Assembly (NCBI GenBank): GCA_008729055.1
Contig: SDUX01000005.1
Location: forward strand, 2,724,955 to 2,788,954
Direction of reading: 5' to 3'
Source: Pyropia haitanensis
Taxonomy: Eukaryota > Rhodophyta > Bangiophyceae > Bangiales > Bangiaceae
DNA length: 64,000 nucleotides
Shown here piece by piece: positions 32,906 to 44,601 of the stretch (the first letter of the stretch is position 1; each line of letters starts with the position of its first letter). The translations under genes and the position numbers were made by a program. The notes under the pieces are model-generated. The model searched no databases. It was not told the origin of the DNA and was given only the letters and a program-made list of their open reading frames with translations.

Positions 32906-35062
32906 GTCGGCTGGCGGGGGGGGGGGCGGCGGTCGCGGCGCGGGCGGAGCTGGCCGCGGCGATGCGGCTGCACCTGCCGCCCCCGCCATGCCCCCCCCAC
33001 CGCCGAAGCGGCTGTCGCTGCCCGCCGAGCGGGAAGCCCAGCAGGGCGACCCGCTCAGCCCCCTGCTGCACGCCGCCGCCCTGTGGCTCGTGCTCCGGCG
33101 CCTGCGCGCCCGCCACCCCGACGCCCTCCTCCGCGCGTTTCACGACGACGTGGTGTCGGCGGGGCCGCGGAACACGCTCGCGGCCGTGATGGCTGATGCG
33201 GCGTCGGTGGGGGCGAGCGTGGACGCCGAGCTCGCCCCCGCCAAGTGCGTCGCCAGGTCGCCGAGCGGCGAGGCGCCGCCGCCGGGGTGGGCGGGGGTGT
33301 GGGCTGCCGAGGGGATTGTGCAGTTCTCGGTCCCCCTCGGCCGCGCCGATTTTGTGGGGGCCCGCGTGGACGCTGTGGCGGCGCACCAGCGCCGCTTGGT
33401 CGCCTCCATCGCGGCCCTGCCGGCCGAGGAGCTGCAGTCGCAGCTCCTCCTGCTGCGCCTTTGTGCCGGCCCCCGAGCCAACTACTGGCTCCGGTGCCTG
33501 CCGCTGGAGGAAGGCGCGCGGCTGGCGGCGGCCGTCGACGCCGATGCGCGGACCGCCCTTGGTGGGCTCCTGTGCGACGCGCGCGACAGCTCCGTCGTGC
33601 GTCAGGCGATGCTGGAGCGCGCCGCGCTGCCGCCTGCCATGGGCGGCCTGGGCATCGGCGGCCGCACACGCGTCGTCCCGGCTGCCCTCTTGGCGTCGTG
33701 GACGGACGCGCTGCGGGCGGGGGAAGCGTACTCTCCTGCGCTGTGTGCGTTGGCTGACGGCCTGCGCGCCGTCCCGCGCGTCGCTGCTGACGGCGGCCCT
33801 GTCGCCGCCGCCGTTGGGCCCGCCGCCGCCGCTGGCGGGGCCGCGGCGGCCTTGCCTGGGCAGCCCCCGCCGGGGGGCGGCGACCCCGCGGCGAATGGGG
33901 CGGGGACGCCCGACGGCGGCGCGGACCCCGGGGCGCTCCCACCGGCGCCCAACCGCGCTGCGCCGGCGGCGGCCGCGTTCCGGCACGCCCTCCTGAGCCT
34001 GGTGGCCGCCCACCAGGCTCATTGCGAGGCGCCCGAGTCTGGCCTGCTGTGGTCCCTCGCCCGCGGGGGCCCCAACGCGGCGCCCGTTGTGGTGGCTGAC
34101 GCTCTTGCCCCCCCCCCCCCCCCCCCGCCCCTGCGGATGGTGCTGGTGCGACCCACACTCTGGCCCATGGGCCACACAGCCCAGCACCGTCCGCGCCACC
34201 CACGTGGCAGTCGCTCCTGGGGGGGGAGACGGCGGCAGCGCAGTGCGAGTTAGCGCGCCCTGCCCAAGCCGCGGCCCGGGCGCGCGTCTACGCGGAGCTG
34301 CCGCTGTGGCGGCGCGCGGGCATGGCGGCCTGCCAGGGCGGCGGTGCGGCGCGCTGGCTGTCGGCTTTGCCGACGCCGGGGGTCACCGGGACAGCGGTCG
34401 CAGGCGCGGATATGCGCGTGGCCGTGAGCCTGTGGCTGGGAGCGCCTCCCCGGCCGGTGGCGCCGCCTCCGAGGTGCCGCTGCGGCGTCGCCGCCGACGC
34501 TGACGGCCGCCCTATTGTGTCGGCGTGCCCCGAGCAATCCTCGGGGCACGTCCGCCTCCACCACCACCTCGTGCACCTCGTCGCGGAGGCGCTGCAGCGC
34601 ACGCCGTCGTGGGAGGCGGTGGCCGTGGAAGCGGTGCTGACGCGGGGCCCGGGCGCGCTCCGCCCCGACCTCCGCGCCACCCACACCTCGTCCGGGGAGG
34701 TGGTGTGGGCTGACGCTTCGGTGACGGCGCCTTTTGCGCCGCGCGCTGTCGCGGCGACGGCTGCGAGCCCCCTGCGGCCGGTGGCGGCCGTGGCGCGGGA
34801 GGGGGAGAAGGTGGCTAAGTATGCCGGCTCCCTCCCTGACGCTCCACCCACCCACACCTTCACCCCGCTGGTGTGGGAGGCGTATGGGCGCATCGGCCCG
34901 GCCACGGCCAAGTGGCTGCGCGATGCGCTCGGCGGTCCCGCCTTGGCTGGCGTCCGCGCCACCCTCCTGACGCGTGTGTCTATTGCTTTGTGGCGGTCCC
35001 ATGCCCGTGCTGTGTCCCTGGGATACAGCCGGTGCTTTGGGACTGTTGGGGAGGCCCCGGAG
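32906..35062 (+). pseudogene. 5'-truncated non-LTR retrotransposon: RT plus restriction-like endonuclease
   Basis: The plus frame begins inside a reverse transcriptase: EAQQGDPLSPLLHAAALWLV is the QGDPL motif and LLRAFHDDVVSAGP the FADD-like catalytic motif. Earlier RT motifs are absent. The frame runs to a tract of about 17 C near 34109-34126. It then continues in another frame as ATHTLAHGPHSPAPSAPPTW, with ARARVYAELPLWRRAG and HVRLHHHLVHLVAEALQ. After these come RPDLRATHTSSGEVVWADAS and EGEKVAKY. The RPD..D..EK..KY series resembles the restriction-like endonuclease of R2/CRE-type elements. Truncation at the 5' end is typical of target-primed insertion. The 3' end is interrupted by a solo LTR at 35063 and may resume to about 35650. 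Confidence 0.75.
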
Positions 35063-35587
35063 TGTAGCAGTACGGCTACGCCGACCCACAACTTGTGGGG
35101 GCGGAACACGCACGCTCGGGTCCCAACTTGGAACACCGGAAGCAACCCGTGTAACACCAACACGCGACTTGCGTGTGACGAGTGGCCGACTCGCCAAGGC
35201 ACGAACAAGATGTGTCGGAGCCAGACGGAGTTTACTTGGCAGCCATGGGGGGCCCTCCCCGCCCGCCTTGCTGTCCCGCGCATATAAACCCTCGTGTGCA
35301 CGCATGCGCGCGCACACCCCTCGCAAAACACGCAAAAAATGAACACTCAGACCACCCAATAAAAAGGCTCCACAATCAAAGCAAGCAAGCGTAGAAATCC
35401 GTCTGGCTCCCGCGCAAAAATCCCCAAGATACGAACCACTGCAATACTCTGCAAATGGGGTGCCGAAAGTCCCAGTCGGAATTTCGAGCTGAAATCGGAA
35501 TATTTCACTCATGGGTCGGGTGAAATCCAATCTCAATTCTGAGCCACTTGCTCCGAATATTCAAACCCACATTCGGGGTTTGTCACA
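35063..35587 (+). mobile_element. solo LTR, copy b (525 bp), 5-bp target duplication CGGAG
   Basis: It runs TGTAGCAG...TTTGTCACA and is flanked by CGGAG at 35058-35062 and 35588-35592. A TATA box (35283-35288) and AATAAA (35358-35363) lie on the plus strand. No internal region is present, so it is a solo LTR left by recombination. It sits in the 3' end of the non-LTR element. Confidence 0.93.
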
Positions 35588-35592
35588 CGGAG

Positions 35593-37255
35593 GGGGGCAC
35601 GGGGGGGCCACTTGGCCCGCGTGACCACAATGTGGGAATCGGAAAGTAGGGGGCCTACTTTCCGGGGGCGTCGATCAGGAAGATTCGATCCTTGGACTGT
35701 CGAATAAACTAGTAGACTTCATGGAAGCTGCGGAACCGGTTGGTGCAGCGCCCGTTATGGCCCGTCGCGTTGGCAAGTTTATCACCTCCGGGCATGTCTG
35801 TTGTGCACAAAATGGTAAACGCCGACAGGGTGGGCAGGGAGTCCGAGCCCGCCACGGATACGCCGTCGATACCTGCGGCCAAGTCGTCAAGCTCGCCCGC
35901 AATAGGCCGCAAGAAGGAGTCCAGGTCGACGGGCTGCTTGGGGCCCGGTGTAATCGTCAGCAGCACTTGCGAAACGACTTTCGTACGTGTACTTGGTTTC
36001 AAGTTGAGAATATTTGCGACAACTGGCCAGCCTTGACATCCGAGTTGACGCCAAGCCTCGAAACCGTCCGTGGACATTGTCAGAGCAACAGAGGTGTCGG
36101 AGTTGAAAAGACCATTTGCGACGGCCGTCCGAAAGTTTGACCCGTCATACCAGTCGCGCACGCCAGTCACGGGCTCTGCGGCGGCTTGCCTTGCCTTCGC
36201 CAGGGCTTCGACCATTCCGGGACCCAACTGCGGATCAGCCAGCATGGCAGTCAACCACGCCGTCAACGACCAATACTTCACAGTGCGTGCGGGGGCCCCG
36301 TTTCGCTTGTACCGTGCTGCGCCGCATGCATCGCAGGCAGATGCGCCTCCCCGAGCCCCCGTAAAAGCGACGCAGCCATTCGTGCAAGCATGCACTTCAC
36401 GCTCGTCCAAGTAGAGACTGGCGTAAATAAAGGCGTTTTGCTTGTATGGTGTGCGGTAGGTCAGTAATCGACTGCGCTGGAGTAGGTAGTGTCCAACAGC
36501 GGCGTCTGTTAGGTTGTGCTCTGTCACAAACGTGTAGGCGACAAAGTCATCCACTAGGCTTTTGAACTGGTCTACTGGTAGATCTACCCCGTTCATTGGC
36601 ACCAGCGATGTCTCCACGACATCACGTGCGTCAGGAAGGTCTTCCTCTGACGATTGCTTGACTTCAGAATCGATTGAAGCGTTTGAAGTACTTGAACCTG
36701 AGGATGTCGCGCGGGAATCACTAGTGTAAGCGTCACTGTAAGATGAGGAAGACTGTCGTGCTGCGTCATCCGAAATGGTGCCGTCCGTCTCGTCCATATC
36801 CGCATCCCAACGATCATCTTGAAGCCTCACCTCCACCCCCGCTGCCATGGACAAGGCGAGAGGGGCCCACGGCGGAGAGCCGGGTGGAGGGGGGGGGTGG
36901 ATGGTAGGGCGGCAGTTGCGATGGGGGGGGAGGAAGGGAGGAGAGGGGCAGGGGGGAGACAGGGGGGGGAGAGCCGGTGCCGGGGGAAACGAAGGGGGGG
37001 CAGACAGGGGGGGTTGAGACCGGGGAGGGGGGGCCGGGGAGGTGGGAGATAGGGGGAGGGGAGACGGAGGGTGCGGAGGAGCGGGGGGGGGGGATACGGG
37101 CGGGGGGGTACGAGTGGGGGGGGAAGCCGCGCCTTCGCTTCTTCGCGTTGATGGCGGTAAAAGGTCGTTTTGCTCACTAGCCGTCGCCGCTTGAGCGTTC
37201 CGTCGCCACACTTGGCGCACGGGCACATGCGGTAGCCATCGTCACTGTCCGACAT
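35593..37255 (-). pseudogene. CACTA (tnp2) transposase copy b, 5' part
   Basis: The start at 37255 gives MSDSDDGYRMCPCAKCGDG, a CxC..C module, then KTTFYRHQREEAKARL. A polypurine tract (36870-37130, plus strand) encodes Pro runs, and the frame changes there. It resumes as MAAGVEVRLQDDRWDADMDE with an acidic Ser-rich linker. Then come VKYWSLTAWLTAMLADPQLG, VRDWYDGSNFRTAVANGLFN, ALTMSTDGFEAW, WPVVANILNLKP and TPGPKQPVDLDSFLRPIAGE. In-frame TAG codons follow HEVY (35706-35708) and LIDAPGK. The rest of the gene is at 31498-32905, beyond the inserted retroelement. The frame change may be a homopolymer indel or an intron. Confidence 0.85.
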
Positions 37256-37323
37256 GATGCGCTCGCTGGTCTTGGCGGCTGTGGACTGAGACAAATGCGC
37301 AGTGTGGGTGCCGATACGGACCC

Positions 37324-37331
37324 TCTTATAG
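37324..37331 (-). promoter_or_regulatory. candidate TATA box of CACTA copy b
   Basis: On the minus strand the sequence is CCCTATAAGAGG, about 70 bp upstream of the ATG at 37255. Spacing and sequence fit a core promoter; no other evidence. Confidence 0.4.
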
Positions 37332-37639
37332 GGGCCAGTCGGTGCGCGCGCGCTCGCCAATGGGGTTACTGGACGGTCACTCAGAGAGAAGTCAGGGAAG
37401 CTGACACATGCGCTCAAAGCCACACGCTTCACATGGGGGCTGGAAGGGATGTGTGCGCTCGGTACAGCCCGAGAGTGGTCTGGAAGCGTCTGGACGCGTT
37501 CGCGCTCACACGTCTACCATTGCTGAATGAGGTCAAATTGGCCGCGTTTTGTGGGAGCTGTCGGAGCCAGGGCTGGAGGGCCGGGATCTGGCCTGCCACC
37601 GAACTTTACAATCAGCCGAGTGCCCGTGGGTTCCAGAGA

Positions 37640-37705
37640 CCGTGATTTCGAGGTTTAAACCTGGATATCGAGGTTCGAAAACCCCGATATCGAGGTTTTT
37701 TTTTT
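37640..37705. repeat. palindromic repeats, three copies, next to poly-T
   Basis: Three copies of the AACCTSGATATCGAGGTT-type unit (one with gatttcg) are followed by a T run at 37697-37706. This is the same unit as at 24227-24316. Confidence 0.8.
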
Positions 37706-37719
37706 TATAGGGCTATGCG

Positions 37720-39758
37720 GGTGCACCCAGCCCCCACACCCCCCCCGTCCGCCCCCTGCCAAGCAGCCCCCCCGGCGGGAGGCGCGCGTCAGCCACACCC
37801 GACGGGGCGGCTGCCGCCTCTGGCGCTGCCGCCACCCCCGCAGCTGTCGCCAGGCGGGCAGGACTCGGCGAAGGTGAGCGCAGGAGCCAGCGCCTTCATG
37901 GTCAACCGCGGGGAGAGGGGGCGCGGGCCCGCCCCATGCGCCGCCGCCGCACCAGAGCCCTGGAAAAGGGCTAGCAGCGTCGGGCGGCCGCGTCGTCACC
38001 AGGACAGGGGGGGGGGCTGCACCGCCGCCGTCCGGGCGACGGCGCCGCCCGCGCCTGGGCCCGGCCGCCTGCGTGGGCCGCGGCGGCTTGCTCCACGAGA
38101 AGGGGCTCTGAAAACAGCGCCATCTCCGACGGTGCCGTCCGCGCGAGGGTGGTGGCGGCGGCAGTGGGGGTGGCGGCAGCGGCCGCCGCCGCCGCTGGGA
38201 ACGCGCGGGCCCTTTCCGCCAGGCCCGGCCACCGCCCCAGCCACCGACCCGCCTGCGGGGCGGCGCCCGTGCCCCCCGCCGGGGAGTACTACCGGAGCAG
38301 CCCCACTACGTCCGCACCGGTGGGGCCCCCCTGCAGGGCGCCTGGGTCCACAAACGACCTCCCCATGCCGGGGCAGATGCCACCTCCCCCGCCCCCCCCG
38401 GCAGCGGCTCAGAGCGGGAGAGGGCGGCCTGCGGGTGACATCCCGCTCTATGACCAGCAGCAGCTGCGCGGCCATGGGACCCGGGGTGGACCTACTGCTG
38501 GGTGCGGCCGACGGGCGGGGGGGGGAGGGGGCGGCGCGGCGCACCGGCGCCCGCGCCGGTGGGCGCCCGTCCCGCGGCGGCCGCCACCCACGCCCACTGT
38601 TCCCGGCCGCTGCCGAGGCGCCGCCCAACACCGGGTGGCGGTGCTCCCCCCCCGCGGGTAGTCACGGCGCGGCTGACGGGGCGCCCTCCAGCGTCCGGAC
38701 CATCAACCTGCCTTTTTTTTTTTTTTTTTTTTTCTTTTTTGGCGGTGCTCCCCGCACCGGTCGGGCAGCGGCTCTGTTGAGGCGGCGGATACGCGGCCGG
38801 GTGGCCGCTGCTGGATGACGGGCCTCGCCCCGACCACAGTGTGGGGGTGAGGTGGCAGCCCACCTGCTCCCGCACGCGTGCTCCCGCCGCACGCAGAGCA
38901 GTACGGCGAGCTCCTCCCCTCCCTCCCTCCCCCCGCGCTGTCGGCCAGGTTCACGCATGGAAGGCCGCTGTCGACGTTGCCCATCAGCAGCACCTTGTCC
39001 GAAGACGCACGCCTACCGTGGTCGCCGCGTCGCGGCTGCCCCACGGGCCGCGCCGGCACCCGGCAGCCGCCGCTCCTGGGCATGAGGCTGGGTTGGCGCC
39101 TGCCCCCGAGTCACGTCCTGTCGGCGTGTCCCCCTCCCCGCAACCGAGCTCCCATCTGCTCGCAGGACAGCTCCGCGTCGTCGTGGCACCGTCAGCTTCA
39201 AACGGGCAGGGCCGGATGGCCCGCTACATCGCCGACAACTGCACAATTGCCTGCAGCCTCAATCACATTCTCATTCTGTCCATGATTGGAAACCCGCGTG
39301 CATGTAAATTACCGATTGTAGCATTCAAGTCGTTGGCAAGTGTTTGCATGCTGCCCAATCGCGAGCACTCGTTCCGCGCCATCTTGGTGGACCTGGCTCG
39401 GCCAATCCCGCTGCAGTGACGCGCGCGCAGTCGATCTCCGCAGAGCTCGGCCCCACACCGCCGACGAGCACGGCTTGCTCTCGTGGGGGCCCCCCCGCGC
39501 GCCAAGCAGACCGGACTTGCACGCCGGATTGGCTGGGGCCCGGGATCGCCTGGGAGGCATGTGACCTCGGCCCCACGCGCTGCCGCCTCTTCTTGCTGTG
39601 CGGCCCCACACGACGCACAACCGCCGCCCCGCCGCCCGCAATCCCGCCGCCCTTGTGCCCTTCACCGCCGCCGCCACCCCGCTGCCTCAAACCGCCTCGC
39701 CCACCGCCCAACGTCGACATTATCTCCTTGCGCACGCTCCCCCTTGCACTCCGTCACG
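37720..39758. other. GC-rich intergenic region upstream of Lhcr, no gene called
   Basis: Long frames on both strands are Pro/Arg/Gly low complexity. A poly-T tract lies at 38713-38740. 39290-39420 is less GC-rich. The Lhcr promoter should lie in the last few hundred bases, but no TATA box is obvious. Confidence 0.4.
38713..38740. repeat. poly-T tract
   Basis: About 21 T, one C, then six T. Confidence 0.9.
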
Positions 39759-40926
39759 ATGGCCTTTGTCTCGGCCGTGAGCCTGAGCGTGGCGACGCCC
39801 CGCGTCGGCGCGTCGGCGCAGTCGTCGTTTGCGGGCGCGCGCTTTGTGCGCGCCGCCGTGACGCCGGCGGCCGCGAAGATCGACACCACCATCCGCGCCG
39901 AGGCGAGCAAGTCGGTGCCCTTCTGGGAGCGCCCGGCGACGCTTGACAAGGCTTACGCTGGCGGTACGCGATGCTCGCGGATCTGTGGGCTGCTGTGAGG
40001 GGTCGAGAGCGTCTTTGTTTTTGTGTGGGAGTGCGCCATTGTGGGAATGGATGCCGTTGGTGGTGTCACGGTGTTTTTGGGCACGGGCGGGGTATCCAAT
40101 CGTGCGGAGTGTGCGGGTGTGCGGGGTCCGGTTGAGGCCCTGTGGGTGGCATGGGGAGACGCTCCGACTGTGCGCTGTTCCAGGCATTGACAGCAAGCTT
40201 GTTTCCTCAAGGGTGGATTGCTTGTCACGCGCTTTGTTGTTTTGTTGGTGTGCAATTGTCGTGCAGATGTGGGCTTTGATCCGCTCGGCTTCTCGGGCGC
40301 CTTTGACCTCAAGTGGTACGTTGCCGGCACGGTCCGCGGTGTGGCGTCGGTCCGTGCGTGGGCGGACCGGTGATGGATGCCATGCGAGGTGTGGGTGTGA
40401 ACGTTTGTGTAGGCGACGCCCGCTTGAGCTCCTGGACTGACTGTTTCCTGGTCATTCCTGTGCGTGATCTTGTATTGCTTTTTGCGGTGTTGCGCTTTGT
40501 AGGCTGGTTGAGGCTGAGCTGAAGCACTGCAGGATTGCCATGCTCGGCGCTCTCGGCATGATCTTCCCCGAGTTTTACCACCTGCCCAACCCGGCCTACT
40601 CGCAGACCAACCCGCTTGCGGCGGTGCCGTCGGTGGGCTTTGCGCCGATTGCGCAGATCCTGCTCTTCATGGTTGTCCTGGAGGCCATCTCGTACCAGAA
40701 GATCACGTACAACCCGTCGGCGCCCGCCGGTGACTTTGGCTTTGACCCGCTGGGCCTGTCCAAGAACGAGTCGGCGCGCAAGAGATTCGCGCTGTCGGAG
40801 GTGAAGAACGGGCGCCTGGCCATGATTGCGTGCGGCGGCATGATCCACCACGCGCTCATCACGCACCAGGGCCCGATCTCCCAGATCCAGTCTGGCCAGT
40901 TCATTGGTGGCGACTACCCCTTCTAA
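39759..40926 (+). CDS. red-algal Lhcr light-harvesting protein, three exons
   Basis: This is a chlorophyll-binding antenna protein of photosystem I in red algae, placed in the thylakoid membrane. Exons are 39759-39963, 40267-40315 and 40503-40926, with GT-AG introns of 303 and 187 bp; the joined frame gives 225 residues. Residues 1 to about 45 (MAFVSAVSLSVATPRVGASA...) look like a plastid transit peptide. The repeated GDVGFDPLG / GDFGFDPLG motifs precede helix 1 (EAELKHCRIAMLGALG, with E90, H93 and R95) and helix 3 (SEVKNGRLAMIACGG, with E184, N187 and R189). These are the expected pigment-binding and salt-bridge residues. Helix 2 is at about 132-148 (APIAQILLFMVVLEAI). Length is normal for Lhcr. 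The ATG was chosen because it starts the transit peptide. Very secure as a family call. Confidence 0.95.
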
Positions 40927-41349
40927 GCGCGCGCGGCCACCGCGTGTGTACGTGCGTGCTCGCCGCGCCTGGCATGGTGTTGATTGCCGGTGCGTTGTCA
41001 CGTTCAGGGGGTTCTCGTGCGGCTGTGCGTGGCACTGTGGCGTCGCCTGCCACGTTGTATTGCTGGTGGAAGGCCCCGTGTGCAGGTGCCTGCCGTGCGT
41101 TTGCTGCGACGAGGGGTGCCTCCCAGACATTCAGTTTTTTTTTCTGTCTCTTGCTTTATACTTTGTCTCTCGTGTTACGTGTGCTTGCCGGTGCGGTGGT
41201 GCCTCGGCCCAGTCGGTGCTCAAAGGCGGGGTCCTCAGCGCGCGTCATACAGACAGACGGCTTTGCCGTTGTCGACTGGGGAGGCCCTGCGGACGCCCGC
41301 CCCGTCGTTGCTGGCGTTGCCACACCGCCATGCGGACCCACCGCCACAA

Positions 41350-41384
<35 letters not shown>

Positions 41385-41875
41385 CGCACCACCCGCCCGT
41401 GCCGCGCCGCCGCCCCCACGGGCACCCCGCCGCCCCCACGGGCACCCCGCCGCCCGCGCGCGGGCCGCGGCAGCCCGCCGGGCGGCACGCCCCCAACGGC
41501 CACCGCCGCCCGCGGGGCGGGGGGCGGCCACCCGACGCGGCACCCCCTCCCCCCCCCGGCCAGCACGCCCGCCCGCCCCCCCCCCCGCCGTCGCCCGGTG
41601 CGCCCCGTGTGGCCAGCCCCGACGGCGGCGCCGCGTGCGCCGCGCCGCGCAGCGCCGCGCCGCGCCGCGCCGCGCCGCGCAGCGCCGCGCAGCGCCGCGC
41701 CGCGCCGCGCCGCGCCGCGTCGGCCGGCGGATGCCGCCCGCCGCGCCGCCGCCCGGCCGTGGCCGCCACGGCGGGGCGGCGGTCCACGGCCCGCCCGGCG
41801 CGCCGCCGCCGCCGCCAGCGTGCGCGCGCCGCGGGGCCGCGCCGGCCGCCGGGCGGCGGTGGCGGGCGGCGGCCG

Positions 41876-41925
<50 letters not shown>

Positions 41926-42417
41926 TGCCGCCGCTGCCGCCGCTGCCGCCGCCACCGCCGCCACCGCCGCTGCCGCCGCCGCCGCTGCCGCCGCTCTCGG
42001 CCAGCGGCGGTGCCGCCAACGTGCCGCCGTGGCAGCGGCCGCCGCGGCACGCGGCTCGACCCGCGACGCAGCCGCCGCCGCCGCCGCGGCCGCCGCCACC
42101 CACCGCCCCCCGACGCGCGGCTGGGTGCCCGCCACCGCGGCGCCGCCGCCGCCGCCGCCGCGGCAGGGCACGGCACAGGCGTGCCGCGCCGGCGCCAGTA
42201 CCCACGGCGACGGCGGCGACACCCCCCCACGCGGCCCGCCGCGATCGACCGCACGGGCAACACCAAAGGCCGCCGCTGTGGAGATCTGCACCGCCGCGAC
42301 AACAACGCCCCGCCCCCCAGACCCCCCCCCCCCGCCCCCCCCCCCCCCCCCCCGGTGGGCCCCGCCGCGTCGGCAGCCCCCGCGACAGCCGACGCCCCCC
42401 CCCCCCCCCCCCGGGCG
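40927..42417. repeat. CCG/GCC trinucleotide and poly-C low-complexity tract
   Basis: 40927-41330 is the 3' flank of Lhcr. From 41345 there are long CCG runs, cgccgcg runs (41640-41720), CCGCTG runs (41880-41980) and poly-C tracts (42320-42415). All six frames are nearly open by composition alone; I call no gene. Confidence 0.8.
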
Positions 42418-42976
42418 TCACAGCCCCGCATCGACAAACGCGGCGTAGGAGAGCGCCAGCCGCACCCGCCCGCCGCCGTGCGCCAGCTCCAGCCACACCC
42501 GCTGCACGCCCGCGCCGCGCAGCGACGCGACGCGCACAAAGCCCCGCGCGAGCACCCGCGCGTCGGCCGCCGGCCGCGGCGGCGGCCGGCCGTTGGCGGG
42601 GCGGGCGGCCGCCGCCTGTGGCGACGCGGCGGCGGTGGCCCAGGACGATGGCGCCGCGGCGGCGGCGGCGCTCGCGTCGCCGTCTGGCAGCGGCGCCGCC
42701 GCGGACGACGCGAGCGCCGGGTCGGCCGCCCGCTTCCGGCGGGGCCACGGCAGCAGCCGCTGCAGCAGGAACGTGTTGTCCCGGTCCGCGTACCGCTCCA
42801 TGTACCGCTGCTGCTGCGCGTGTGTGACCGCGTCCGCCGCGGCCGCCGTAGGGCGCCAGCCGCCGCCGCCGCCGCCGCCGCCGCCGCTGCCGCCGCCATC
42901 CCCACCGCCGCCACCGCCGCCGCCGTCGCCCGCCGTGGACGCCGCCGCCCCCGCGGTGCCGCCGTCCGCGTCCCCC

Positions 42977-43015
<39 letters not shown>

Positions 43016-44601
43016 TCGGGCCGCAGCGCCGACCCGTCGGCGGCGGCCGCCGCGGCGGCAACGTCGGCCGCCGACAGCGGCGGCAGCGGCACGACGCCGA
43101 GTGCAAACGTGGCGGCCTCGCACACCTCGACGACCAGCACCGCCGTCGACGGGGCCTCGACGAGCACCTCAAAGCTCTCGTTCCACACCGCCCGCCCGCG
43201 CCCACGGCCGCGGGTGTCGGTCTCGCTGTCGCGCTTGGTCGTCACCGCCTGCGCGCCGACGCTCAGCCGCACGTACGCGTCCGACTGGCCGACGGCCGGC
43301 ACGGGCACGCCGTCGCACAGGTAGACGACGCCGGCGAGGACGCCGTCGTACTTTGCGGGCACCAGCGCCGCGCGGATGGACGGCCACACCGCCGCAAACT
43401 CTGCCCACGACACGCGGCCGTCGCGGTCCACGTCGAGGCGGGCGGCCAGGTCGGCCGCGTCGGTGGTGCTCAGCCCCCAGTCGCGGAGGCCGACGTGGAG
43501 CTCCGTCACCGACAGGCTGCCGTCGCTGTTGAGGTCGAGCGAGTCAAACAGGCCCCACAGCGCGGGGAAGGACGCCTTGAGCGCCTCCGCGTCGCCCGCC
43601 GCCGCCGCCACCCGCGCCGCGTCGTCGGCCGACGACAGCACCTCGTCCAGCCCCCGCCGCACCGCCGCGCCAGCGGCGGGCGCGGCCCCAACGGGCGGCC
43701 CGCCCAGCGGCCCCCCGGGTGCCCCCAGGTCAATGGCGGCGGTCTTGGGAAAGAGAAACGCCCGCGGCACGTCGCGCGACAGGATGCGGCGGATGAGGGC
43801 GGCGAGCACCGGCACGGCGGTGAGCGGCAGCCGCCGGCCGAGGCTCATCTCCATCCCCACCGTCGGCCGCCCCAGCAGCGCCCAGTGCACGCGCCGCACG
43901 TAGGGCGTCAGCGGGACCATGGTAAAGCCGACCCACACCCGCGCCGCCACGTCCAGGTCCCGCACCGTCACGGGCACCCGCAGCGCGCCGCCGCCCGGCA
44001 GCGACAGCGCGACGGAGAGGTCCATGGCGGCGTCGCCAATGAGGCGCACGTCAAACTGGAACTGCACCTCGGAGAGCGCCCGGCTGGGCAGCCGCCGGAT
44101 GGCGCGCACCAGCGGCGGCCGGCCGCCGAGCGTCAGCCGCTCAATGGCCACCCCCGACACCAGCGGCGGCAGGTCGGCCGCGTCGACGACCGGCTGGAGG
44201 ACCGTCGCGATGAGCGCGGCGGTGCTCTTGCGCAGCAGCCGCCACACCGACCGGAGGGCGGCGTTGAGCCACAGCGCGTTCTCGCCCGCCCCGTCGACGG
44301 CCTCGTCCACAGAGCCGCCCCCCCAGCCAGAGCCCACCCCAAAGCTCCCGTACGCGCCCGCCCCGAGCGGCCGCTCGTCCGCCAGCCGCCGCCGCCGCCG
44401 CCGCACCGCCGCCAGGTGGGCGACCGCCGCGCCCGCGGCGGCCGCCGCGACCAGCAGCGCCGCCGTCAGCGGGTCGGCGAGGCGGCCGAGCACCGCCACC
44501 ACCGCGACGGCGGCGGCGGCGGCCAGCCGGCGGCTGGCCGCCGCGGCCGCCGTGGCGAGACGGGCGGTGGCGAGCCGCCGCGCGGGGGGAGGGACGCCCA
44601 T
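42418..44601 (-). CDS. SMP / EF-hand / C2 domain membrane-tether protein
   Basis: This is an extended-synaptotagmin/tricalbin-like protein. Relatives sit in the ER and move lipids at membrane contact sites. The start at 44601 (MGVPPPARRLATARL) precedes two hydrophobic stretches (about residues 25-65) that could form a membrane hairpin. Residues about 105-290 are an SMP domain: ENALWLNAALRSVWRLLRK, then IERLTLGGRPPLVRAI, ARVWVGFTMVPLTPYVRRVH and MEMSLGRRLPLTAVPVL. Residues about 350-407 hold two EF-hands (DLNSDGSLSVTE and DVDRDGRVSWAE). A C2-like domain follows (VYLCDGVPVPAVGQSDAYVR, then AVWNESFEVLVE). Next come Gly runs, then QQRYMERYADRDNTFLLQRL, and a final VRVASLRGAGVQRVWLELAH, possibly a second C2 remnant. 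727 residues, no intron needed. The order SMP, EF-hand, C2 is unusual. Confidence 0.82.
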
